DNA from: Candidatus Enterococcus myersii
Lineage (GTDB): Bacteria; Bacillota; Bacilli; Lactobacillales; Enterococcaceae
DNA length: 64,000 nucleotides
Direction: 5' to 3'
Assembly (NCBI RefSeq): GCF_017316025.1
Contig: NZ_JAFLVT010000008.1
Location: 372,001-436,000 of the forward strand
Below the pieces are notes generated by a model that was not told the origin of the DNA, ran no database searches, and saw only the letters and a program-made list of their open reading frames with translations. Positions 51,695 to 60,970 of the stretch are shown here, piece by piece. How positions within the stretch are numbered: the first letter of the stretch is position 1; each line of letters begins with the position of its first letter. The translations under genes were made by a program, and so were the position numbers.

Positions 51695-53494
51695 ATGATT
51701 GTTGATTTTGTTGTTTTAACCGGGTTGTTTGGTATTGGTATTATTGTTGTCAATTTATTAATTGCCCTGATGGAAAAAAACAGTTCTAAAAAAGGATTAG
51801 TTGGGTTAACCGTTTTTGAACTGCTTTTCATGGGTATTTTTTTGTATCTTGCACTTCCAAGTAAAAACTTGAGTTCACTTTTATGGTACAACTTGTGGGG
51901 CGCATTTGCCGCAATCTTGTTAGCTGGAGGTTTGCTAACCCTTGTAAAAGCGGGGCGTAAAATTCGTCAGAAAACGTTAAATGTAACCGGAAAACGGGTG
52001 GATGTTTCTTTTGATAAAAAAACTTCTCCTGTGCAGTTGGGAAAATTGTTTGGTAGTGTGGTGGCCCTGATGGTAATTTTATTTGCTGTTTCTAAAATTA
52101 GTGCAATTACTTCTATTGACGAAGTTTATTCTTCCATCCATGCTAAAACAGAGGAAAAAGCAGAGGTATTAACTTCTACCAAAGAGACCCCAATTGCAAT
52201 TGCACCAGATATGGCCAAACGGAAAATGCTACAAAAATTCTCAGTGATTCCAAACTCCAATATGTTCACTTTAGATGGCATTACTGCCCAGACGATTAAT
52301 GGGGAATACGTTTATGTAGCAACAGTGGAATACAATGGTTTTTTCAAGTGGCTTAAACTTGGAGAAGTTCCAGGTTATTTCAAAATTAGTGCTACGGATA
52401 TTAATGCACAGCCAGAATTTGTCAAAGAGCCATTGAAGTACACCCCCTCGGCTTTCTTTAATCAAGATGCCGGACGAAAAATTTATGCTGCGTTTCCCGG
52501 ATATGCTTCTTATGGCAAAATCAATTTAGAAATTGATGATAAAGGAATTCCTTACTACATTCAAACACTGTATAAAGAATATGGCGTAACCGGACTAATG
52601 CATTATGACAATTTCAAAACGGCAGTCTTAAACGCCCAAACTGGAGCAGTTAAGCTTTATGATAGTAAAAAGGCACCAGCTTTTGTGGATGCACCCATTA
52701 CTTCAGCCGCGGCGAATAGTATGAATGAATTCTTCGGGCGTTATGGGCAAGGCTGGTGGAACCAATTTATTTTTGGGGCCAAAAAAGATGTGAAGGTTCC
52801 TACAGACAATGGTATTTATGCCGCTGGTCAAATTACGCCAATGCTTAGTAAAGAAGGGCAATTAAATTATTTCACCGACTTTACCAGTGGCGATGATGAT
52901 CAAGATTCTGCGTTGGGGTATTCATTAATTAATGCCCGCAGTGGTCAATTGACTTATTACCGTGATTTGGAAGTTGGGATTATGGATAGTGACGGTGCGA
53001 TTTCCATTGCTGCTAAAATCTATCCAGAAAAGAAATGGGATGCCCAAATGCCTGTTCTTTACAACATTGATGGCGTTCCAACATGGATTGTTTCGTTGAT
53101 GGATACCAAAGGAATCTTCAAAAAATATGTCTATATCAATGCGGTGGATAACGATATTGTTGTCGATGCCGAAAATGCGCAAAGCGCACTAGATGCTTAT
53201 CGGATTGAGCTTGCAACAAAAGGCAGCAATAATAGCAGCACCGATGCGGATTCCTTAGCTGAAAAAAGTGGTATCGTCCAACGTGTGGTTGTGCTAGCAA
53301 ATGGTAGTAATACTGTTGTATCTTTTATGCTAAAAGACGATAAAACTGTCTATAGCGTCAATTCAAACAACAGTCCCTACGCTATTTTTATTAAAGAAGG
53401 CGACAAAGTTACCTTTAAAGCTAACGTGACAGCAGATCAAACTGCGGCCAGCATTCAAGATTTAACAGTAGCGGGAATTGGTGAAATAAAATAA
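51695..53494 (+). CDS. Large membrane protein, unrecognised
   Basis: 599 residues. The N-terminal 150 residues hold four hydrophobic segments (about 2-27, 36-52, 61-85 and 115-140). The rest (about 150-599) is probably outside the cell, beta-rich, with aromatic strands such as PVLYNIDGVPTWIVSLMDTK and FKKYVYINAVDNDIV; there is an internally repeated pattern of short beta hairpins. There is no LPXTG or lipobox. Its own terminator (53498-53531) follows. I cannot name a function; the large outer domain tied to four helices suggests sensing or envelope work. Confidence 0.7.
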   Translation: MIVDFVVLTGLFGIGIIVVNLLIALMEKNSSKKGLVGLTVFELLFMGIFLYLALPSKNLSSLLWYNLWGAFAAILLAGGLLTLVKAGRKIRQKTLNVTGKRVDVSFDKKTSPVQLGKLFGSVVALMVILFAVSKISAITSIDEVYSSIHAKTEEKAEVLTSTKETPIAIAPDMAKRKMLQKFSVIPNSNMFTLDGITAQTINGEYVYVATVEYNGFFKWLKLGEVPGYFKISATDINAQPEFVKEPLKYTPSAFFNQDAGRKIYAAFPGYASYGKINLEIDDKGIPYYIQTLYKEYGVTGLMHYDNFKTAVLNAQTGAVKLYDSKKAPAFVDAPITSAAANSMNEFFGRYGQGWWNQFIFGAKKDVKVPTDNGIYAAGQITPMLSKEGQLNYFTDFTSGDDDQDSALGYSLINARSGQLTYYRDLEVGIMDSDGAISIAAKIYPEKKWDAQMPVLYNIDGVPTWIVSLMDTKGIFKKYVYINAVDNDIVVDAENAQSALDAYRIELATKGSNNSSTDADSLAEKSGIVQRVVVLANGSNTVVSFMLKDDKTVYSVNSNNSPYAIFIKEGDKVTFKANVTADQTAASIQDLTVAGIGEIK

Positions 53495-53497
53495 AAA

Positions 53498-53532
53498 AGA
53501 AAAAATCGGGAAATCACTCTTTCCCGATTTTT
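53498..53532. terminator. Bidirectional terminator
   Basis: AAAAAATCGGGAAA with TTTCCCGATTTTTT, 14 perfect pairs around TCACTC. Confidence 0.9.
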
Positions 53533-53550
53533 TCTGGTGGAAATTTTTTA

Positions 53551-53740
53551 AATTTGAAAAACAATTTCTAAAACTTCTGTCCTTTTTTTTTAGGTCTACT
53601 CAGTTTCCTCCGCTTTTTTTATCTAGCTCTGGAAACTAGCCCTTCAAGAAATAAGGCAAAATTTTCAAAAATTTGAAAAACAATTTCTAAAAATCTTGGC
53701 CTTATTTTTTTAGGTCTATTCAGTTTCCACCGCTTTTTTT
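53551..53740 (+). repeat. Tandem duplication of an AT-rich noncoding unit
   Basis: The 70-base stretch 53551-53620 recurs at 53670-53740 with few changes: both share AAATTTGAAAAACAATTTCT, a T-run followed by AGGTCTAYTCAGTTTCC and CCGCTTTTTTT. Unit spacing is 119-120 bases. The second copy includes a stem (AAATAAGGC 53649-53657 with GCCTTATTT 53699-53707). No ORF. It separates the large membrane protein from maf. Confidence 0.85.
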
Positions 53741-53864
53741 CTTCATGCTTATCAGTTGAAAGTAAGAAGGAGTAGTTTTACACTTGGCAGTGGCGTTAGA
53801 AGTAAAGATTTATCATTTAGCTATAAAGGTTATTGTAAAGGGCAATTTAAAGGAGGAATTTTTC

Positions 53865-54419
53865 TTGGCAATTATTTTAGCATCACAATCCCCAAGACGA
53901 AAAGAATTGTTGGCGCGTTTGGTAGCGGATTTTAAAGTTGAACCGGCAGATATTGACGAAACGGTAAAAAAAACAGATTTACCCGAAGAATACGTGATTC
54001 ATATGGCAAAAGAAAAAGCCAAGGTTATTGCAGCTAAACATCCCAATGATTTGGTGATTGCAAGTGATACGATTGTAGTAAATCATGGCAAAATTTTGGG
54101 TAAGCCTGAATCAAGAGCAGAAGCTTTTACCATGTTAAAGGATATGAGTGGTGGCATGCACCATGTTTATACGGCGGTTGTGATGCGTAAGGGGCATCAA
54201 GTTTTGCAAGAATTGGTTCCTGCCAAAGTTTTATTCTTTGAATTAAGTGATGAAGAAATTAATCGGTATCTGGATACAGGAGAGTATGCAGATAAGGCTG
54301 GTGCTTACGGTATTCAAGGTCAAGCAAGCCTATTTGTTAAAAAAGTTGATGGTGATTATTATAGTATTGTCGGCTTTCCGGTAGGCGTTGTGAATCAAAT
54401 GTTGAAAAAAATAAATTAA
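53865..54419 (+). CDS. maf: Maf-family nucleotide pyrophosphatase
   Basis: 184 residues from the TTG at 53865, eight bases after AAAGGAGG. LAIILASQSPRRKELLARL is the universal Maf start; ASDTIVVNHGKILGKP and YRDKAGAYGIQG-type YADKAGAYGIQGQA contain the conserved site. Maf hydrolyses abnormal or excess nucleoside triphosphates and is linked with septum inhibition. An in-frame extension to 53784 with a second ribosome site exists but lacks family similarity. Confidence 0.93.
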   Translation: MAIILASQSPRRKELLARLVADFKVEPADIDETVKKTDLPEEYVIHMAKEKAKVIAAKHPNDLVIASDTIVVNHGKILGKPESRAEAFTMLKDMSGGMHHVYTAVVMRKGHQVLQELVPAKVLFFELSDEEINRYLDTGEYADKAGAYGIQGQASLFVKKVDGDYYSIVGFPVGVVNQMLKKIN

Positions 54420-54556
54420 AAAATGCGCAGCAAGTAGCGGGATAAAAAGTCAGATAAGCCACTGATTTTCGTGCCAATATTTACTGCGTATTTTGTAGGC
54501 ATAAAATTTCTGCTTTCAGACACAGGGGCGTACTATTTTCTTAAGAGGTGATATTC

Positions 54557-54985
54557 ATGGATAAAGAAGAATTGAAAAAGCAATTAACACCAGAAGAATA
54601 TGCGGTAACACAAGAAAATGCAACGGAACGGCCCTTTACTGGGAAATACGACGATTTTTATGAACAAGGAATTTATGTGGATGTTGTTAGTGGCGAGGCC
54701 CTCTTTGCTTCGACGGATAAATACGATGCTGGCTGTGGCTGGCCTGCTTTTTCAAAACCAATTGAAAAACTAGGTGTCAAAGAAAAAGCAGATTTTTCTC
54801 ACGGGATGCACCGAGTAGAAGTAAGAAGCAAAGAAGCCAACTCACATTTGGGGCATGTTTTTAGTGATGGGCCACAAGCGTTAGGAGGCCTGCGCTATTG
54901 CATTAATTCTGCGGCATTAAAATTTATCCCCAAAGCCGAAATGGAAGCTGCTGGCTACAAAGAATATTTGCCGTTGGTAAAATAG
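54557..54985 (+). CDS. msrB: Peptide methionine-R-sulfoxide reductase
   Basis: 142 residues from the ATG at 54557 (AGAGGTGAT upstream). The marks are [45 protein letters not shown] and the catalytic cysteine in [11 protein letters not shown] (about residue 115). It repairs oxidised methionine in proteins. No MsrA gene is next to it. A 130-base spacer before it holds no recognised element. Confidence 0.96.
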   Translation: MDKEELKKQLTPEEYAVTQENATERPFTGKYDDFYEQGIYVDVVSGEALFASTDKYDAGCGWPAFSKPIEKLGVKEKADFSHGMHRVEVRSKEANSHLGHVFSDGPQALGGLRYCINSAALKFIPKAEMEAAGYKEYLPLVK

Positions 54986-55051
54986 TCAGCTTTTGTCTAG
55001 TTCCAAACTATGCTACAATAAGGGGAACGTATGTACAGGAAGGACAAAATA

Positions 55052-55645
55052 ATGTACGAGTATTTAATCGGCAAAATTACGGGGATAACTCCGGCTTATA
55101 TCGTGTTAGAAAATCAAGGGATTGGCTATCAAATTGCAGTAGGAAACCCTTATCGCTTTCACGAAAATAAAGAAACAAAAGTGTACGTCCAGCAAGTTAT
55201 CAGAGAAGATGCCCATAGCTTATATGGTTTTAAAACGCTAGCGGAAAAGCAACTTTTTTTACGCTTAATCAGCGTTTCAGGCATTGGTCCAAAGTCGGCT
55301 TTGGCGATTATGGCCGGTGAAGAGCATACCGGTATGATCAATGCGATTGAATCAGGGGATGTAACGTATTTAACCAAATTTCCTGGTGTGGGTAAAAAAA
55401 CGGCCCAACAAATGATCTTGGATTTAAAAGGCAAATTAGGGGACTTATACGACCCACAAATGAATTTGGAACTCTTACCTCATGCAAATGGTAAGATGGC
55501 GTTAACAGAGGCAATGGAGGCTTTAGGAGCATTAGGCTATAGTGCCAAAGAGGTCAAAAAAGTTGAAAAAGCTTTGGCGAATGAAGAAATGCAAACGACA
55601 GACGAATATTTACGGGCTGCCTTAAAGCTTGTAATGAAAAAATAG
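55052..55645 (+). CDS. ruvA: Holliday junction helicase subunit RuvA
   Basis: 197 residues from the ATG at 55052 (AGGAAGGA upstream). [20 protein letters not shown] is the OB fold; helix-hairpin-helix motifs in [20 protein letters not shown] and [20 protein letters not shown] bind the junction; the C-terminal domain III contacts RuvB. Followed by ruvB after 15 bases. Confidence 0.97.
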   Translation: MYEYLIGKITGITPAYIVLENQGIGYQIAVGNPYRFHENKETKVYVQQVIREDAHSLYGFKTLAEKQLFLRLISVSGIGPKSALAIMAGEEHTGMINAIESGDVTYLTKFPGVGKKTAQQMILDLKGKLGDLYDPQMNLELLPHANGKMALTEAMEALGALGYSAKEVKKVEKALANEEMQTTDEYLRAALKLVMKK

Positions 55646-55660
55646 AGAGGGGGGAAAACT

Positions 55661-56659
55661 GTGACAGAAGAGAGAATTGTCTCACCAGAAAAAGAATCTG
55701 CAGAACAATTATTAGAAAAATCATTGCGGCCACAATTTTTGTCGCAATATATTGGGCAAGATAAAGTAAAACATGAATTATCTATTTATATTGCGGCGGC
55801 CAAAAATAGAGAAGAGTCTTTAGATCACGTCTTGTTGTATGGACCACCAGGATTAGGTAAGACCACTATGGCGATGGTGATCGCCAATGAAATGGCGGTT
55901 AATATTCGGACCACTAGCGGCCCTGCGATTGAAAAACCAGGTGATCTTGTCGCAATTTTAAACGAATTAGAACCTGGCGATGTTTTATTTATCGATGAAA
56001 TTCATCGCTTACCGCGAGTAGCAGAAGAAATGCTCTACTCGGCGATGGAAGATTTTTATGTGGATATTATGGTAGGACAAGGACCAACAGCTCATCCTGT
56101 CCATTTTCCCTTGCCTCCTTTTACCTTAGTGGGGGCAACGACGCGAGCAGGAATGCTTTCGGCACCATTACGGGATCGTTTTGGAATTATTAGTCACTTG
56201 GAGTATTACGAAGAGACCGATTTAAAAGAAATCGTCTTGCGTTCAGCTGATATTTTTGCTACCGACATTGTGGCAACTGGTGCCCATGAAATTGCCCGGC
56301 GTTCTCGTGGCACGCCGCGAATTGCAAATCGTTTGTTAAAGCGTGTGCGCGATTTTGCCCAAGTGGAAGCAGATGGGATTATCGATGATAAAATTGCCGC
56401 CAGAGCGCTACGATTATTACAAGTAGATGAAGCAGGACTGGATTATGTCGATCAAAAACTAATCAAAACTATGATTGAGCTTTATGGTGGTGGCCCGGTT
56501 GGCTTAAGTACATTAGCGGTAAATATCGGCGAAGAAACTGAGACAGTAGAAGATATGTATGAACCTTTTTTAATTCAAAAGGGATTCTTAAAACGAACGC
56601 CGCGGGGACGAATCGCTACCAGCCTGGCTTACGAACATTTTGGTTACCCTTATGAATAA
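55661..56659 (+). CDS. ruvB: Holliday junction helicase subunit RuvB
   Basis: 332 residues from a GTG behind AGAGGGGGGAAAA. Walker [11 protein letters not shown] (about 61-70), Walker [13 protein letters not shown], sensor [18 protein letters not shown] and the winged helix ([23 protein letters not shown]). It is the motor that drives branch migration with RuvA. Confidence 0.98.
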   Translation: MTEERIVSPEKESAEQLLEKSLRPQFLSQYIGQDKVKHELSIYIAAAKNREESLDHVLLYGPPGLGKTTMAMVIANEMAVNIRTTSGPAIEKPGDLVAILNELEPGDVLFIDEIHRLPRVAEEMLYSAMEDFYVDIMVGQGPTAHPVHFPLPPFTLVGATTRAGMLSAPLRDRFGIISHLEYYEETDLKEIVLRSADIFATDIVATGAHEIARRSRGTPRIANRLLKRVRDFAQVEADGIIDDKIAARALRLLQVDEAGLDYVDQKLIKTMIELYGGGPVGLSTLAVNIGEETETVEDMYEPFLIQKGFLKRTPRGRIATSLAYEHFGYPYE

Positions 56660-56673
56660 TGGAGTGTGTTGGT

Positions 56674-57240
56674 ATGGCTGTTAATCAGACAAAAGTAAAA
56701 ATTGCGACAGCGTTAATCGAACTGGTGAAAACAACAGATTATAATAAAATCAGCGTGCAAACAATCGCCAGTCAAGCTGGTATTAACCGCCAGACTTTTT
56801 ATTATCATTTTGCCGACAAAGATGAATTACTACGATTTATTTATTATAGTGAGGCATTAAACTTTTTAACAAGTGACGAGTTGTCTTTGGACAATTGGGA
56901 AGAACAGGTTTTACAAATGTTGCGGGCGATTCATTCACGGGGAGATTTCTATCGAAAAACCGTAGCCGATCGAAAAGAAATCCTAATTCGCGAATTTTCA
57001 CAAATTGTCGGACGTCTTTTTCGTAAATTGTTTGAAGAATTTGATACAGAAAACTATTTGTCAGAATCTGATAAAGACTTTTATGGTCACTTTTTTGCCT
57101 ATGGCTGTAGTGGTGTCTTGTTAGCTTGGATTGAAGCAGATTATCCAGAGTCCCCCTTAGAAATTGCGACCCAAATGTTTCGGCTGGCAAAAGACGTAGA
57201 GCTTTATTCGTATCGGTTATATCAACAAGATGATCAGTAG
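56674..57240 (+). CDS. TetR-family regulator
   Basis: 188 residues from the ATG at 56674 (TGGAG nine bases upstream). N-terminal helix-turn-helix NKISVQTIASQAGINRQTFYYHFADKDELLRFI is that of TetR/AcrR; the C-terminal half resembles the DhaS-like (TetR_C_7) group. Ligand and target unknown. It is linked with ruvB (15 bases) and the phosphatase gene (11 bases), but may act elsewhere. Confidence 0.88.
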   Translation: MAVNQTKVKIATALIELVKTTDYNKISVQTIASQAGINRQTFYYHFADKDELLRFIYYSEALNFLTSDELSLDNWEEQVLQMLRAIHSRGDFYRKTVADRKEILIREFSQIVGRLFRKLFEEFDTENYLSESDKDFYGHFFAYGCSGVLLAWIEADYPESPLEIATQMFRLAKDVELYSYRLYQQDDQ

Positions 57241-57251
57241 GAGGTAAAGAC

Positions 57252-57707
57252 ATGGCTAGTATTTTATTTGTTTGTTTAGGTAATATTTGTCGCTCGCCAA
57301 TGGCAGAAGGATTATTGCGACAATATGCTAATGAAAGAGGCTGCAAAATAGAAGTCGATTCTGCTGCGACTAGTCGCTGGGAAATCGGAAATCCACCTCA
57401 TCCTGGCACCCAAAAAATTTTGAAAGCCGCAGGCGTTGATGTCGCACAAATGTTTTCTCGACAATTAAAAGCTGATGACTTTTACCATTTTGATTATCTT
57501 GTGGGCATGGATAAAGAGAATATGGCAGACATTTTAGCTGTGGCACCACCGGATAAAACAGCACAAGTGGCGTCTTTTATGTCTGTTGTAGCTGGTAAAG
57601 AAGATATTTTTATTCCAGATCCTTATTATACAGGTGATTTTAATGAAACAAAAAAACTAGTAAAAATGGGGTTAAAACCATGGTTTGAAATTTTGACTAA
57701 GGCTTAG
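57252..57707 (+). CDS. Low-molecular-weight protein-tyrosine phosphatase
   Basis: 151 residues. The P-loop ILFVCLGNICRSPMAEG holds the nucleophile Cys8 and Arg14; the general acid is in IPDPYYTGDFNE. Enzymes of this type dephosphorylate tyrosine kinases and capsule regulators or act in stress. AGGAGGTAAAGAC precedes it. Its location after a TetR gene does not reveal a partner. Confidence 0.95.
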   Translation: MASILFVCLGNICRSPMAEGLLRQYANERGCKIEVDSAATSRWEIGNPPHPGTQKILKAAGVDVAQMFSRQLKADDFYHFDYLVGMDKENMADILAVAPPDKTAQVASFMSVVAGKEDIFIPDPYYTGDFNETKKLVKMGLKPWFEILTKA

Positions 57708-57779
57708 GCAGTCAAAAAAGCTTGTCTTTTTGCGGAAATTTGATAAAATATGCTTACTTATCACAAAGGGGTGGCAGAA

Positions 57780-58151
57780 ATGAAAGAAAAAATGAATGTC
57801 AAAAAATTCGGCAATTTCGTGGCCAACACCTCGAATGCCTTATTAAAGGGATTTTTAAGTGACAGTATGGAAGAAGAACTGCAGGCAAAAATTTCAGTGG
57901 AGATGGCAGAAACTTTAGTTTTAGCAGCTGAAAAGGAAAGTTTAGTAGTTTTACAGTTGGATATAGCCAAAAATAGTGTTAAATACGAGACCGTGTATGG
58001 TTGGATTTTAAATAAGCAGTTAAATCCCAATCATTTAGTCATTAAACCGCAAAATAATGAACAGCAAATGCGGATGATTCCTTTAGAGTCGATTCGTAAA
58101 GTCAGTATTTTAGATAAAGAAGGGCAACGCACGAGTATTACTCGCGCATAA
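57780..58151 (+). CDS. Conserved hypothetical protein
   Basis: 123 residues from the ATG at 57780 (AAGGGGTGGCAG upstream). The N-terminal half is an amphipathic helix region (NFVANTSNALLKGFLSDSME), the C-terminal half looks beta-rich and may be a small PH-like domain (IAKNSVKYETVYGWILN, IPLESIRKVSILDKEG). No membrane segment. Function unknown. Confidence 0.65.
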   Translation: MKEKMNVKKFGNFVANTSNALLKGFLSDSMEEELQAKISVEMAETLVLAAEKESLVVLQLDIAKNSVKYETVYGWILNKQLNPNHLVIKPQNNEQQMRMIPLESIRKVSILDKEGQRTSITRA

Positions 58152-58175
58152 GGGCCAAGTAAAATTAGAATAGTC

Positions 58176-58212
58176 TAGTCAGCTGCGCAACGTTTGTTTG
58201 CGTGGTTTTTTT
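58176..58212 (+). terminator. Terminator after the hypothetical gene
   Basis: GCGCAA with TTGCGT around a short loop, followed by TTTTTTT. Confidence 0.65.
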
Positions 58213-58231
58213 ATTTAAAAAATGCGAAACT

Positions 58232-58264
58232 AAAAAAGGGCCCGTCGCTAGGGAGGCGACGGGC
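58232..58264 (-). terminator. Minus-strand terminator after the metallopeptidase gene
   Basis: GCCCGTCGC/GCGACGGGC, nine perfect pairs (58240-58248/58256-58264), with the T-run on the minus strand. The 150 bases between it and the gene stop have no visible ORF. Confidence 0.85.
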
Positions 58265-58416
58265 AAGGAGTTAAAAATGAAAAAGTGTTAGTTAGGGTTG
58301 TTTGTTGGTACACTTATATACTACAAAGTATTTATGAATTTTTTGTGAATCAAAGATACAGAAGTTGGTAAATATCTTTAAAAAAGTATTAAGGAAAAAA
58401 TACTGGTAACTAAAAA

Positions 58417-59301
58417 CTAAAGTTTCAAATTATAGGCACGAAAGGTATCACCGTGTTTTAGATCACCGTATTGATAGCCGCGTTTAAACCAATCGACGCG
58501 CTGCTCAGAAGTGCCATGGGTGAAGCTATCTGGAACAACATAACCTTGAGCTTCTTGCTGTAAGGTATCGTCGCCAATTTGATTGGCAGCATGAATGGCT
58601 TCATCAATATCACCAGCTTCTAAGATAGGCTGTCCTTGGTACGTTTTATTTTCGAGATAGCGAGCAAAGCAACCGGCAAAATAATCAGCCTGCAATTCTA
58701 AAGCGACGCTGTAACGATTATATTGTTTTTCTGAGAGCTGACTGCGAAGGCGGTCCATTTCTTCAGAGGTGCCAAGTTCGTATTGAACGTGGTGTCCGAC
58801 TTCATGGGCAATAACATAAGCCATGGCAAAATCACCCGTTGCGCCAAAGCGCTGGGACAATTCTGTTTGAAAACTCAAATCTAGATAGACTTTTTGATCT
58901 CCAGGACAATAAAATGGTCCAACCGCAGAAGAAGCTTGGCCGCAAGCCGAGCGCACACTGCCGCTGTATAAAACCAATGTCGGATCTTGATAATCTGGTT
59001 GGTGTTGCGCGTATTCTGTTTTTTTGAATTCTGTGTTCCAATAATCTTCCAAGTGGCCAAAAACAACGCTGGCAAATTCTTTTTGATCATCTGTACCAGT
59101 GGGCTGTTGGGCAGTAATCGGGCTATTATCAGTTCCTAAAAGTGACCCCAAATCGATATTGCCACCAGAAAAGAATAAAGAGAATAAAACGATTAAAAGT
59201 AGGCCAATCCCGCCCCCGCCGATTACACCACCGGATAAACCGCCGGAACTGCTTCTACGGTCTTCGACGTTTTTACTTTGTCGTCCGCCTTTAAAACGCA
59301 T
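58417..59301 (-). CDS. ypfJ: YpfJ-type membrane-anchored neutral zinc metallopeptidase
   Basis: 294 residues. A cytoplasmic start with MRFKGGRQSKNVEDRR, a Gly-rich run and one membrane helix (about 30-47), then the peptidase domain with HEVGHHVQ near residue 165 and the additional ligand region LQADYFAGCFARY. The C-terminal DSFTHGTSEQRVDWFKRGYQYG is typical of the family. Substrate unknown. GGGGGAGATTT precedes it. Confidence 0.92.
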   Translation of the reverse strand: MRFKGGRQSKNVEDRRSSSGGLSGGVIGGGGIGLLLIVLFSLFFSGGNIDLGSLLGTDNSPITAQQPTGTDDQKEFASVVFGHLEDYWNTEFKKTEYAQHQPDYQDPTLVLYSGSVRSACGQASSAVGPFYCPGDQKVYLDLSFQTELSQRFGATGDFAMAYVIAHEVGHHVQYELGTSEEMDRLRSQLSEKQYNRYSVALELQADYFAGCFARYLENKTYQGQPILEAGDIDEAIHAANQIGDDTLQQEAQGYVVPDSFTHGTSEQRVDWFKRGYQYGDLKHGDTFRAYNLKL

Positions 59302-59325
59302 TAAATCTCCCCCTTAATTACGCGT

Positions 59326-60822
59326 CTATTTATTTTTTTCGTTAAAAATCTTGCGTAGACGTTTGTATAAGATAATGTATTGTTCATCATCTAAACCGTG
59401 TTCCCATAAAAAGACGTTTAATTCAGGGTACTGATTTTTTACTAATAAAGAAGAGCTGATAATTAAATCATATTGGTCACGTTTTTGGCTGTTGTATGTT
59501 TCAGCGTTAACAAATTGCAAGTCAGACATAAACTGATAAACGCTTTTAACAAGTAGATAATTGTGTTCTAAAGCCACACCAACTTCTACTTTATGCGCTT
59601 TTGTAGTTGTATCGTAAAGAGGCATTAAAACTTGCGTAAAGCCATTGACCAAACTGCTGATCGTCGCATTATTAACAAAGCTATTATAAGGTTCTTGTTC
59701 ACTCATCTCGGTAAAGAAAGTGTGAATTTTGGCTTCCATTTCTCGAATTGGCGATTCAAAAACTTGTTTTGGTCCCAATAGTCGTTGAATAGTTGGAAAC
59801 CGATATTTAATGACATAATAACCAAAGGTAATATTTAAGAGATTTCCCAGTACCATTGGTTGATCCAAAAGCGCAGGGTTGTCTGAAAATAAGTCAGCTT
59901 TGGCAAAATCTAAGAATTTTTCCACCAAGTTATAAACAGGATTTGGTTTTTCGCTGAAGTCTTTAATGGTTTGCGTTAAGGTTGGATCATCTTCTAACGT
60001 GTAAAAAGGAATAAAGTGTGCCAAGAAGAAAATAAAGCTAGACTCTGCTTTATTTTGCCGTGACGTCAATTTATTGTCTACTAAAGGATTCAAACGAGAA
60101 AAATCATAATAATCGTTATCTTTCATCAAGCAGTCGTAAGCTTTGTCATATTTTACAAAATTACCTTTTTCAATTCGCAATAAGAAAATCGCGGCAAAGT
60201 ATTTTAATTCCCAACGACCTAAATAAGTACGGGAAAGTGGGAAGTATTCGCCAAAGGCATCGACAATTTTTTCAACTTTTTCTTCGGACACACTAAAAGG
60301 CCAAGTAATCCCTCTAGAACCCAACCAGATTAAATTGAATAGGGCCAAGCGTACAAGGCGTTCATCCCCCACCATACCAGCTTCAGTGTATGTAAAGCGC
60401 AAATTAAAAGATTTCAAGAAGTTCTTTAACTTCTCAATCTTACGCGATACTGTCGAGCGACTTGAGAAGTAACGGTCACAGAAATCTTCAATCGTTGGAT
60501 TTTCTTCATTCATAAAATATAAAATAAATTGAAATGGCACTGAACCTTGTAATAGATAGTAACGGTACTCGTCGATGGTGGCCGTTAAATTGAGACAATC
60601 AATTTTGCCAGCCCCGATTAAAAAGCTTTCGTGTTCAGGATGAATCTTACTAATATCTTTATCAATTTCCGTTAAGTCGATGACAGTTTGCTGGTAGTTT
60701 AAATCCATTTCTTGGGCCAGCTCTGCAATTGGGTAATTCTGTCGCCCAATAAACATCATTTTGCGGAACAGTTTAAATTTTAACAAGGTTGATGAGTCCA
60801 TCATCAGCTCTTCATATACCAT
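59326..60822 (-). CDS. Mga-like global regulator (MafR-type)
   Basis: 498 residues from the ATG at 60822 (GGAGGGATATTT). Two N-terminal helix-turn-helix segments (YPIAELAQEMDLNYQQTVID and IEDFCDRYFSSRSTVSRKIE), central PRD-like regions and a C-terminal EIIB-like fold match the Mga/AtxA/MafR group; MafR of E. faecalis controls many carbon-use genes. No surface protein or PTS gene is adjacent. Confidence 0.85.
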   Translation of the reverse strand: MVYEELMMDSSTLLKFKLFRKMMFIGRQNYPIAELAQEMDLNYQQTVIDLTEIDKDISKIHPEHESFLIGAGKIDCLNLTATIDEYRYYLLQGSVPFQFILYFMNEENPTIEDFCDRYFSSRSTVSRKIEKLKNFLKSFNLRFTYTEAGMVGDERLVRLALFNLIWLGSRGITWPFSVSEEKVEKIVDAFGEYFPLSRTYLGRWELKYFAAIFLLRIEKGNFVKYDKAYDCLMKDNDYYDFSRLNPLVDNKLTSRQNKAESSFIFFLAHFIPFYTLEDDPTLTQTIKDFSEKPNPVYNLVEKFLDFAKADLFSDNPALLDQPMVLGNLLNITFGYYVIKYRFPTIQRLLGPKQVFESPIREMEAKIHTFFTEMSEQEPYNSFVNNATISSLVNGFTQVLMPLYDTTTKAHKVEVGVALEHNYLLVKSVYQFMSDLQFVNAETYNSQKRDQYDLIISSSLLVKNQYPELNVFLWEHGLDDEQYIILYKRLRKIFNEKNK

Positions 60823-60902
60823 AAATATCCCTCCGTATTTTGACTCCTTTTCCCTCATTGTATCGTTTTTTTGTCAGACTGTCAGTTATAAGCACACGCA
60901 AA

Positions 60903-60935
60903 AGCGCCGGCTTTTAAAAAGAAGCCAGGCGCTGT
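60903..60935. terminator. Terminator between the Mga-like gene and brnQ
   Basis: AGCGCC-GGCTT with AAGCC-AGGCGCT; the minus-strand reading ends in TTTT, so it closes brnQ. Confidence 0.75.
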
Positions 60936-60970
60936 TGTTTGTTTATTTTATATTTTGTTTTTAAGAAAAT

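Noticed and set aside
53784..53864. Upstream N-terminal extension of Maf
   Set aside because: The Maf family begins at the TTG at 53865, which has a perfect ribosome site; the extension shows no family similarity. A short leader peptide cannot be excluded.
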